DNA of 64,000 nt, taken from NCBI GenBank assembly GCA_902651635.1, contig CACRSC010000472.1, forward strand, positions 443,487 to 507,486, in the 5' to 3' direction. The notes beneath the pieces are model-generated. The model did no database searches. It saw only the letters and a list, made by a program, of their open reading frames with translations, and had not been told where the DNA came from. This stretch comes from Mastigamoeba balamuthi. Lineage: Eukaryota > Evosea > Mastigamoebida > Mastigamoebidae. Of this stretch, positions 32,001 to 42,154 are shown one piece after another. The first letter of the stretch is position 1. Each line of letters starts with the position of its first letter. The position numbers were made by a program, and so were the translations under genes.

Positions 32001-35000
32001 AGGAGCTTCTGGTTGTCCTTTGCAGCGTCTCCGAGGTGGGCCTGCACGAGGCTGAGGATCTCGACACGCTTGATCGAGTCGATGCCGAGCTCCTGCTCGA
32101 GGTCCATGTCGAGCTCAATGAGATCCCTGTCGTAGCCCGTCGCCTTGACTAGCGTGTCGAGCACAAGGTTCTGCGCCCCACCGGGCGACCTTCCAGACGG
32201 CTGCGGCGACTTCACGACAGCTGGCACGTCACTCCTGGGCTTGGACTTCGCAACCTGAGCAACGGGCGATATGGACTTCGAGTCGCAAGCCAGGCGCAGG
32301 CGAATGTCCGTGACAGCGTAAATCCTCAGCTTGTCGCCCATGAGGAAACCGTCTGCCACTACGAGGGCATGCGACCCAGGCGCAATGTCGACCGACTACG
32401 GGGCGGAATTGTCAGAGTCTGCTAATATTTCCGACGAGAACGCACCTTGATGTGAATCTCTATCTCCATTTCCTTGGCGGTGGGGACCAGTTGGCCACGG
32501 TACTTCCACTTTGTCACACCGAGGTCGTGCACCCAGCGTATCTTCGACCCACCGAGTGACTCGGGCACGCCGAGGTGAACGCACGCAGCCTCGACGAGCT
32601 GGAACATCGACTCCACACCGAGACTTCCGGGCATCACAGGGTCGCACCAAAAGTGGCACGAGAAGAACCAGTCGTGCGGATCGACAGACTTGTGGCCGTA
32701 GGCGTATCCCTTGCCGTGCACACCGGCATTCTCGACGAACGTCATCCGGTCGAGGAGGTTCAGCTGCTCCGAGTGACGAGCGAGCGACTGCCGAACGGGA
32801 GACGAGAACAGACGCGTACGCTGCGCAGGAAGATCGTAGGACACCGCCCTCGATGCGGCAGAGCGGTTCTGGCCATCAAAGACCCACGGCGTGAAGAGAG
32901 CCCCGTTGTCCAGCCCGACCTGGCGCAGGAACACGTCCGAGTCGAACCAGCCGAACGAGCTGTCCACGACATAAAACGTAGACCCGTCGACCATCAGCTC
33001 CGTGTTGAACTTCTGTATGGCTGTCTTACCGAGCAGCGACGATCCCGTGCACTTACACTTGATCAGAATGGTCTTGCCGCGGCAGTCAACATCGCGGAGG
33101 AGGCTGGCAGTGGCGTCAAGGTTGCGGTAGAGCAGCTTCTTGCAGCCGAGAGACTGCGGCACTTGCGACCACGAGGTGATGACTGCGGTGAGCTGCAGGG
33201 CGATCTCCATGAGGATCGAGTACGGCATGTACGTGTCGGCCCTGCCCTGGTAGAACCACGCGTCCGAGGGGCAGTCGAACTCTCCGCAGGCAGTGGCACC
33301 CACAGCTACTCCCCTCTCGCTGCCGCTCAGCACGCGGGTTAGCAACTGCAGGTCGAAGCTCGGCATGCGCGACGAGTTGAACCCGTCAAACCACTTGAAC
33401 TCGTCCCCGAAGCACAGAGACATCTTGCCGCAGCTGAACTCGGCCAGGTTGTACCACGAGAGCGGGTACTCGCCCGGGACGTGGTTGGTGTCGTTGGGAT
33501 TACCGGGGAACGGGATGAACTTGATAGCGCGCGGCGGGAACTCGGTAGGCCTGAAGTTGGGCGTCGGGTTGCCATTTACCCCAGCGAGCGGATGCCACGT
33601 CATCTTCCCGAACGTCTCCGATCCGTTTCCCCACACGAGAAGGTTCTTGGGCGGCATCGGGAAGTCCTTCCACGACGACGGTATGGCAACGGCCTTGGCA
33701 TGAACGGGGCCGGATACCGCCCTGAGAGACTTCGAAGGCGCAGGAGCGGGCCCGGACTTGACGCGATACCCGTCGTTGATGATACGGTTCCGCTCCTCGA
33801 TGGTAGACTTGGTTGCGTACGTCGTGGCGCTGAGCTTGAAGGTCATGTTGAGCCTCTTGCGCCTCGCAGCCTCCGTCTCGGCAGGCATTGGCGGCAGCGG
33901 GAGCACCCATGGATCGAAGTCGTGAAGGGGCACTCCGGCGACAGCGAGCGCAACAGCGGCCTCACGCATCTGAACCTCCGAATCCGACGTTTTGTTGGGG
34001 TTCACGGAAACAGCGAGAACATCCTTGTGACCCTTGAGCGTGTTGTTGACCATGCCAGACAGAGCCTGCGAGAAGGATCACAGATTAGCGAGAGCGAATT
34101 GGGAGGCATCGAGTTCACACCTTTCCGGGACCGAACTCGACGAAGACGCGGGCTCCCTGCGAGTACATCGCGAGCACCTCGTCCATGAACTTGAGAGGCG
34201 AGACAATGTGCTCAGCCAGCTGCTCAGCCACTGTCCTGTCCTTGGGGTACTCGCTGCCAACTGCGTTGGAGAACACCCGCGGGCCGCTGCTCTGCTGGAG
34301 AGCAGGGAGGTCGAAATGCGAGATGGCATCGGCGAAGCGATCGGCGGCCGGCTTCATGAACGACGTGTGGAAGGCTCCGCTGACAGAGAGAGGGAAGACC
34401 TTGAAGCCCTTCTGCTGAAGACGCTGGGACTCCGCGCGGACGGAGTCCGCACGACCAGACAGGACGACCTGGTCGGGCGAATTCGAATTCGCAACCCACA
34501 CATCCTGCTGCTCGCACCTGACCTCTGCCGCGCCTGCTCCAACGACGGCAGCCATGGCCTGATCTTCCGCGTCGGTGTTCATCGCCTTGGCACGCTGCAC
34601 GACCAGCTCGAAGAGAGTCTTACGATCAAACGCACCGCCGACGCTGAGAGCGGCGAGCTCTCCGAGCGAATGACCCGCAACAAAACCAGGGGCGAATCCT
34701 GCGTTGGTGAAGACGTCGTAGGCGCCCATGGTTGTTGCGATCGTTGCCGGCTGGGCATTGAGCGTGCTGGCGAGGGCCTTTGGGTCGATTTCCGGTTCTC
34801 CCTTGTACGGCGCGCGCGGATAGAGCAACGAGGAGATGGGAGCCTGGCCCTCGCGCTCACGAACAGCGTCCATGGACGCAATGCACTTGCGAAACGGAGG
34901 CCAGTTCATGGCGACCTCGTCGAACATGTATGGGTAGGTGGCCCCCTGTCCGACGAAGAGAGCTGCGACCTCGCTGCTTCCTGAAACGAGGGACTGCGCC

Positions 35001-37299
35001 CGGAAAACAGAGTACATCGCCGACTGGTTCTGGGCGAGAGTCCACGTGTCCTCGGTTGTAGTGGAAGAGAGCTTCTTCGAGATTGCCTCGAGGGTCGCGA
35101 CGATAGATTTCAAGTCCCCTGCGAGGAACCCGACGCGGGGGTGCGAGGACTCGGGGGACCCGTTGAGCGCGAATCGCACACGGAAGCCCTCCGCAGCCCA
35201 CTGGGCTGACATCTTCTTTTCCTTCGTGTCCAGGTTGCCGGTATCCTTAACGACCGTGAGCAGTGCTGCGAAAGGGTAAGCACATGGCAATGTTGAAGAA
35301 AGCGTTACCTGCGGCCTCGTTCCTGACCAGGGAAGCGAGCTCGGCAACAGTCGGGGCACTGAGAAGGACCGGGACGGGGCACGGGTTGACCCTGTAGGGC
35401 TTCTCCTGCTCGGCCTCGAACTCCTCGACGACGCAGTGATAGTTGGCGCCGCCGAAACCGAAGCTGCTGATACCCACCCTCCGCGGAAGGCCGGCCCTCG
35501 TAAACCACGGCCTTCGGCGAGTGTTGACGAACAGCGACGTCTCGTTCAGCTCACGCCCGTCCTGCAGCTTCGGCGGCTTGCGGCAGTTGATCGAAGCGGG
35601 GAGCGTCTGTACAGAATTGTAAGACACTGGAGGGGATCGAGCAAGTGTATTGCCTTGTGCTTCAGCGCGAGAATGGCCTTCACGATACCAGCGAATCCAG
35701 CAACGGCCTTGAGGTGGCCGATGTTCGACTTGATCGACCCGAGGGCGATCGACTCGCGGGGCGCTCCGGCAGAATCGAACACCCGGGAGTGCGACATCAG
35801 CTCAATAACGTCGCCCACAGGGGTTCCAGTCCCGTGACCCTCGAGCATCGAGATCGTGGAGGGATCGATTCCCGCGGCCTGCCATGCCCTCCGGATGCAC
35901 ATCTCCTGCCCCTCGACCACGGGCGAGTAGATTCCAGGGGCCCTGCCATCGCTCGAGCACCCGACTCCCCGGATAACCGCGTGGACGCGGTCGCCATCAG
36001 CCAGAGCATCCTCCAGCCGCTTGAGAACAAGGATAACGCTCCCCTCGCCGATGAGCATGCCCTGTCGAGGATGTCAGATGGCCCGGAGATGGGGGTGGCG
36101 CCGTGCCTTGGTCTCGTGGTCGTAGGCAGTGACAGACTGGGCGGTGGAGAACACAGGGGTCTTGCTGAAGGACATGAACATGCCCAGCGAGTTGTCCGTG
36201 CAGGTGGACCCAGTGACCATCGCCCTGCAATTGCCGCTCGCCAGCTCGTCGATTGCCACCTTGAGGGCCGCCAGCGACGACGCGCAGGCCGCGTCGACGA
36301 CGCAGTTCATGCCATCGAGGTTGAACACGTTGGTGACGCGCCCTGCCGTCACGTTCCCCAGCGATCCCGGGAACGAGTCGAGGCGCCACTCGGGGAAGTG
36401 CGCCTTGAACTTGGCCACGGCGGCCTCGACGTCGCCGTCCGCCATCCCCATCGATCGCAGCACCTTGTCCACGACCGCGTAGCCCATGCGGCCGTAAATC
36501 TCTCTCGAGAGCTGCAGAGCGGCACAGGGAGGCTGAGCCGAGCGAGCGCGCGGACGGCGGGGCGCGTACCTTCTGGCCGCCGCCGATGCCGAGGACGCAG
36601 CCGAAGTTCTTGCGGACAGAGGCCGAGGGGTCGACTCCGGCGTCGACGAGGGCCTCCTTGACCTTGAGGAGCGTCAGCGTCTGGTTGGCGTCGGCGTCCT
36701 CGAGCTGTCTCATGTTCAGGTTGAACTCGCGCGGGTTGAACTCGAAGTCGGGCATGAACCCTCCCCTCCTGCGGCGAGCGGAGGCACACAGCTGTCAGTC
36801 CTGTCCAGATCCTGGGGCCCACCCAAGAAAATCTCGAAAACGAAACGGGGAAACTGAGAACAATCAAAGAACAGTTAAGTACAAACGCCACACCGGCGCG
36901 CCTCGCGGGCAGGGCCCCCAGCTGCGCGCGGATCGCAAGGGGGTGATCGTCTCCCCGACAAGGCCCAGGCAAACACAAGGAAAAGCCACTGGCAGAACAG
37001 AAGAAAAAGGGACCAGAAGAAAACAATCAACGCTCAGCCGCAGGCCAAGCAGCACCGGAGGCAGCGGCGAGTGCGGGAGAAGAGGGGGGGGCCACGTGCT
37101 TGCAGTAGAACTTGTCGGGCTCGTCGACCTTGGGGCTCCAGTAGGCGGTGACGTCGATGCGGTCGGGCGGGATGTCGGTGATGGCGTCGAAGCCACTGCG
37201 CACCACGTCCCACGCCTCGCACACGTCGCGCGCCCCGGGGACCGTGCACGCGTACCCAACGACGGCCACACGCCCGTCAAACGATGCGCTCGAGGTCAT
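20095..37299 (-). CDS. Single-chain type I PUFA synthase, about 5,456 residues
   Basis: A polyketide-like enzyme that builds long-chain polyunsaturated fatty acids de novo from malonyl-CoA. Eleven exons; introns 36769-37099, 36512-36569, 36062-36106, 35607-35653, 35266-35308, 34066-34120, 32396-32445, 24130-24196, 22934-22998 and 22426-22498. Exon lengths sum to a whole number of codons and every join restores family text. Order with key residues: KS1 (C209 in DAACASS, H344), MAT (S703 in GHSLGE), FabA-type DH (HF about 1354), seven ACPs (1490-2190), KR (SGGARGI about 2487, Tyr about 2684), PKS-type DH (H about 2801 in HVIQGRVVVP, D about 2981), KS2 (C about 3270), CLF (about 3530-3960, no active Cys), AT (S about 4202 in GLSLGE), FabA-type DH (HF about 4805), PfaD-like ER (about 4990-5456). 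Thraustochytrids split this content into OrfA, OrfB and OrfC. Needs a phosphopantetheinyl transferase, not seen here. Confidence 0.93.
30110..32195 (-). repeat. Array of seven acyl-carrier-protein domains
   Basis: Seven ACPs of about 98-109 residues each carry the phosphopantetheine motif GIDSI, with Ser at about residues 1532, 1638, 1737, 1842, 1951, 2054 and 2152. Every copy keeps MDxEQELGIDSIK. Copies 2 and 3 are closest to each other (STVQSKIGV, then DSAKESLAS), and copies 5 and 7 share KKVEILSLVQSKLGV plus a DNH...TARTVRAVIDA tail. Linkers are rich in Ala, Pro and Ser. In this enzyme class ACP number sets output rather than product identity. Confidence 0.95.
32396..34065 (-). other. FabA-type dehydratase module placed between MAT and the ACP array
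   Basis: Exon 7 (34065-32446) plus the start of exon 8. After the MAT tail (FKLSATTYATKST) comes a double hotdog region: PLSWYNLAEFSCGKMSLCFG starts it, and DWFFSCHFWCDPVMPGSLG gives the catalytic His and glycine turn. It matches the second DH of thraustochytrid OrfC (recalled text: PLTWFNMAEFMAGK, DWFFSCHFWFDSVMPGSLG), which there sits in a different protein, right before the ER. All sequence on both sides reads in one frame through introns 34066-34120 and 32396-32445. Confidence 0.88.
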
Positions 37300-37956
37300 T
37301 CGTCAGCCCTCCTCTTCCTCCCGTTCGGTCGCGAACGGATGCGCGCTGGGGGGGGGGGGGGGTTGAAGAACGGGGGAGATCACCTCAGAAGGAGGCCGGG
37401 CGTAAGAGGCACAACAACGTAGACGCACCTTTTCAGGGTTGGGCTTTCTTTCAAAAGTGACAGCAAGATTTGCGAATGTCAGAAAATCTCGGAATTCCGC
37501 ATGCAGAGTGGCGCCCACGTGGGCACAACCTGCTCACGTTCTGCAGACGTTGCCAAGTGTCAAATCTGCTTCGCCCCTATCTGCTTCTCAGCAAGGACGG
37601 CCCTCCACTGTCTGCAGAGGCAGCCACCGAGGGGCGGTGTTGACCCAAGCCTGCCAAGGGCAGAGCTGCTCCACGGAAGACCCCGCCAGGGATTCTCAAC
37701 GTAACAACTCGTTTTAGGTTCGAGTTAGGTGCCAAACGGGATCCGCTATCCCAATGGGATCGATCCTCGGGGCACGTGCGCGCAATTGTCCACTTTGCCC
37801 GCGTTCTTCTACCCCCGCCAATGAAATGGCCACCAGTGGCAGACAACGGTGGGCTGCCCTCCAGTTCAAGGAGACGCAGATTCTGATGACCAACAAATAT
37901 CTTTGGGGTCATCAAGGCCCCACGTATCTGCCTCAGGATTCACTTTTCTTCCGACC
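37300..37956. promoter_or_regulatory. Shared divergent promoter region, PUFA synthase / PRD1-like
   Basis: 657 bases between two divergent start codons (37299 minus, 37957 plus). It contains a run of G at about 37349-37362 and no credible open frame. Both promoters must lie here. No TATA box was recognised. Confidence 0.5.
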
Positions 37957-40900
37957 ATGTCCTCGTACTGTTCGACCGAGCAGTACGAGTCCCTGTGCAT
38001 CTGTCCGTCGATCCACTCCCGCGACCGCCACCCCCATTCTGTCGAGCTGAGCTCTGGGTCCCCGTTCTGCCTCGACTGCGCTGCGGCTCTTCTCTCTGCG
38101 TCGTCCCCGCTGCCGCACCCGCGGCGTGCCGCTGTTGCCCGAGGGCTTGCCTGCGTTGCGTCACGCCACATCCTGCCGGAATTCCAGAAGTTTCCCCAGT
38201 ACACCCGGGACCTCCTTGTCGACTCGCTGGCCGCCTGCCTAGTATCCTCGCGCGACCTGGCCGATGCCGCGAGCGAAGCGGTCGTGCGCCTAAGCGCCGA
38301 GCTGGGCCCCTCGTTCGTCCCGCCGCTGCTGGCGCGGTGCCTCTCGCTGCTCGCGGGGTCGCCGTGCCCGCCCGCCGTCAGTCGCTTCCTGGGGCTCTGC
38401 CTCGAGTCCCGCACCGCGCTGATCACCGACGAGACCCTCGCCGTGCTCCCCGGACTGTGCGCCTCGCTGGTTGGTCCCGTGGACGAGATGTCGGCGACTG
38501 ATGCTGCATTCGCTCTGGCCATGGCCGTCCGTGTGGGCGGCCCTGATGCGTGGTTCTCGGCGGTTCCCTCTGTCACTTCGCCGAACTCGCCCCGGGACCT
38601 TGCCCATTGTGTGTGCGACGTGCTGGCTCGAACAGACTCGCCCCAGCTGCAAACAAACGTCCTGGGTACGTAAAGCCCTGGCCATGAGTGTATTGAGTCG
38701 CTGCGCAGCACTTCTTCTTGCAGGAGTCACTCATGCCGATCGAGTTGCCGAGGAAATGGCTGGAGCGGCCCGGGCTTTGTTCCAAGCGATCAAGGGGCCA
38801 CTTCTTTCAAGTATTACAGGCCTCAGATGTGCCTCTGCTGCTCTGTGCTCTCGTGTGGTGGCCGCCCAGGTTTCCGCGCAGCTTCGCGCATCTGTCGTCA
38901 ACACCGCCATCGAATGCGATATTGTTGAGTTCCTCATCGAGTCCTTGTCCGGTCAGGCTTGCTCTCCCGAATCAGTCTCGGAGTCTCTCGCTGCACTGGG
39001 CCAACTATCCGCGGAGTGCCCGATGCTCGTTGGTGCCAGAGTGGCCTTATGCACGACCTCCATAACCGCTGCTTTGAAGGACGCGATGGCAGCACCTGTG
39101 TCTTCGGCAGCAGCTCTCGCCTTCTTAGGAAGAGTATGCGAGGCCCACTGGGAACCGGAGTGGTCTCGCATCGTTGAAGGAGCTCTGGGGCATGAGGCTG
39201 CATGGGGAGACATTGCCGTAAGAGCGTTATGTGTGGCTGCTGTTGCTACATCAAAAGATCCAGGGTTGGCGCACTTGTCTCTCATCAGGGCTCTCGAAAT
39301 TCAAGGAGAACCTCCGTGGCCAGGAGGAACTGCAGCGGCCCTGCGACTGGTGTTCCTATGCTCGTCCAAGAAGTCGCCTGTGGACGACATGGAAGTCTTT
39401 TCTGAGGTCGTCGTAGAGAGGGTATCCAGATGGCTTCTGTCTCCGAGTTATGATGCGCTCTGTACCGCACTCTGGTTCGCTTCCGTATCGGAGTTGCTCG
39501 TTTCGTTCCCGGAAAAGGCGGCCTGGGTTGCTGCCAAATTCTGCGAAAGAGGATGGATAGGGCACACACTAGCCCTTCTTTCGCGGGATAGGGATGCTGC
39601 GGCGTGTACTGCGGCCCGTTTATTCCTCCTCAGGGTTCTCTCGGCACTATGTGGTGAGATCGGGTCCGAAGCTGTCACTGCCTGGGAGTGCGCGTTGTCA
39701 TCACTTGCAGGTTGTCGTTGAAAAGCGTCACCCCTGACCTCGCCATAGACTTCGGAGACCTCCTTCAGTCCTTGGCATTGGACAACAGGCGCACTAATTG
39801 GGACGATCCGCTGTGCAGCAGCCAGAGGTTGTGCATTGCCCTCCTGTATCATCACGTACGATGGGCGAAGACAGATCCGAGCCTACAGAGCTGGAGATCG
39901 ATCCCCCTCCTGCTGGGAAACTATCTAAGTTCCCATTCAGCGCGGTTACTTCCGCCAGAAGGCACTCTGCACATCGCACAATTGTGTCTTGTACGTTGTT
40001 CCTTTCCGCCGCCATCTAATGATCAATAGCACTACGGACTCGAGCGGTCTGACCTCTGTCGAATGATCGAGGGTAACGTGGGGTCGATTTGTCAGTGGCC
40101 GTACCTCCACATCGATCTTCCTCAGGCCGCTGTCACGTTCGTTTTGGAAGAGCAGTCGCTGCAGGCCATTCGGCCAAGAGTGCTGTCGTCTTGGATGTCC
40201 ACAAGATCCGCGCAGTCCTGCATCGCGATATTCTCTTCTCTGAGTATTGATACGTTGCTCTCAGCGGTTGATGTACGATGGCAACATGACTATTCCGTCA
40301 CTCAGTGCCTTTTCAAGGACCTTCTGCACGAGGAGTCTTCGAGCGACGAGGCAATCCTGGTCATGTTGCGTGTGCTTGTCGCAATAGCGGAGGGCTGGCC
40401 GCCACAAGACACCGACGTGCTTGGGCGATCTTGTGTTGTTTCGAACCTCGGAAAGAGAGCTCTTGCCGCTGGGCCCTCCTTTCCCTTCGCTGAGGCTTTG
40501 GATCTCTGCCTCCTCGCTTTGCAAGGAGACGGAACAGCTCACACTCCGTGCCTGGCTGGGGTCACCGCAATTCTCCGAGGAGCGCTCAAAGTCATTGTTC
40601 AGCCGTCGTCTGGGGATATGTCATTTCTCCAGCTCCGAGTGCTCAACCTATTGAATTGCCTGTCCTCCGTCGTATCCCTGGAGTCCTGTGCAGTGTCGAG
40701 AGAGTTGCTCGACCGCCTGATCGTTACAAGCCTGTGCTCTGACGTGAGCTCTGTTACATGTGGTGCACTCTCGCTGTCAGCCGCAACACAGTTGCAACGG
40801 CTCCCGGGAGGTGCCCTTCTCCGGTTCTACGGTAGTGCCCACCCAGCCATCCGAGGTACGTACAATACTGCTGCCGAGATAATTGTGCTTAATTGCTCGC

Positions 40901-41536
40901 AGCAACAAGTTTGGTGTGCCTCGCGGAAGTGGCCAAGTCCAGACCACCGCTCTTCGATTACAGAGCAGCTGTGTGGGTGGGGCAAGACGCGGTCCTGGAT
41001 GGATCCGCACGCGAAGTCTGTGCAGCAGGCGTGTATCTCCTGCTGACCCTGGAATCACATCTATCTCCGTGGGATGCGTTTGTCATGCGGTCTGTTGCGG
41101 CGAAGGTTCATGAGGATATCGACTGCTCTGCGCTCTTTGAGCTACTCGCGTCAAACAGATCAATTATCCCCATCCTGCCCGACGTGGATGAGCTGGTAAA
41201 AGTGGCCTCACACCGCCTGGATCAGTCCAAATCGGTCAGGGAGCGCCTGTGTTGTTGCGCTTTCCTGCTCCGGGTGTTCACGGGGTCGGACGCCAGCTTT
41301 CGTGGCTCTAGTACAATTGCTCGCTTGCAGACAAGCCTACGGCGGTTCATCACAGAGGCCTCGCAGCCCGTAACACGGGAGAGGTTTGTGGGAACAACAG
41401 GCAACTGCTAACAATGGCCCATAGGATCGATGCGCTAATTGAGGGAAAGCGGGTGGTCTACACACTTCCGCCTTGCTCTGTTGGACCCGACACTGCAGCC
41501 TGCTTCGAGCAGTTGCTGGCGACAATCCCGAAATAG
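37957..41536 (+). CDS. PRD1/MEI1-like helical-repeat protein, putative meiotic double-strand-break factor
   Basis: Six exons, 1,118 residues; introns 38666-38723, 39711-39748, 39991-40029, 40856-40902 and 41384-41424 (38-58 nt). The protein is almost entirely Leu/Ala-rich helices, as in armadillo/HEAT solenoids. Two segments match Arabidopsis PRD1 as I remember it: the N-terminal Cys/His arrangement C-x-C...H...FCLDC, and ALFQAIKGPLLSS against LFAEAIKGPLLST. PRD1 and animal MEI1 act with SPO11 in meiotic recombination. The total is shorter than plant PRD1 (about 1,300). If the match fails, it is an unassigned HEAT/ARM protein. Exon 3 is the least certain part because its two introns are very short. 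Confidence 0.55.
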
Positions 41537-41572
41537 TCAAAGAAATATGTGGTTACTCGGCCTGCGTGAAAA

Positions 41573-41932
41573 CTAGTCCTCCCCCTCGTCCTTCTTGCCC
41601 GTCGTTGCCGAGCCCCCCTTACGAGCGTGGCCCCCGAGTATGCCGCGCTCCGAGGCCGTGAGGGGTTCACCGGACTGCTTCTTCTCGAGAACGCCTTCCA
41701 GGTCCTCGGCCTTGCCCACCTGCGTTGCGAATCGTCACCATGGGCTGAATGAGCTGGTTTCTGACCTCCTTGGCCCGCGCCTCCGCCTTGTACGCCTTCC
41801 CGCCGAGCTTTCCCGCCTCGGAGCGGGTCAGGGTCTCGCCGTGCTATGTGAGTGTCAGCAAACGCGAAAGAAGATCAGGGTCACCTCCTTCTTCTGCAGG
41901 ATCTCCTCCACAGTCTCCTCCTTCCCGGACAT
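41573..41932 (-). CDS. Small charged protein made of two copies of a ~27-residue repeat
   Basis: Three exons, 90 residues; introns 41844-41884 and 41720-41765. The two halves align end to end: EEILQKKEHGETLTRSEAGK then LGGKAYKAEA, against EGVLEKKQSGEPLTASERGI then LGGHARKGGS. The Gly-Gly-basic motifs recall stress-linked KGG and LEA-like proteins, but no family is assigned. It ends in an acidic tail (KKDEGED). Its stop is only 36 bases from the PRD1-like stop (convergent genes). Confidence 0.7.
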
Positions 41933-42154
41933 CGTTGTCTAAGACTTCTGTTGCAATTCGTCAAAAATCTAGCAATGAGAATGAAACCACAGTATGTTTA
42001 TTATGAGCTTTGAACCTGAGTGGACCCAGAATCTCGATTGTCCTTGATGAGTGTACACATCGAAAGGAAGAAACAGTGAGTCACATAAGATATGGAAAAG
42101 ATACATTATAATGTTGTCTCTTTGTCTTGAATGTGTAAAAGTGCGATCTGTGGT

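Noticed and set aside
20095-37299. Bacterial contamination, since PUFA synthases are common in bacteria
   Set aside because: Ten introns fit the coding frame with conserved joins, and eukaryotic genes with the same intron style lie on both sides.
20095-37299. Three separate genes (OrfA/B/C-like) in a cluster
   Set aside because: No stop or intergenic gap separates the parts; KS2 follows the DH in one exon, and AT-DH-ER joins are short introns. Transcript data could still overturn this.
41720-41765. A 19-base intron (GTGACG...CGCAG) in the small repeat gene
   Set aside because: Too short to splice; a donor 27 bases further upstream gives a 46-base intron and keeps the repeat alignment.
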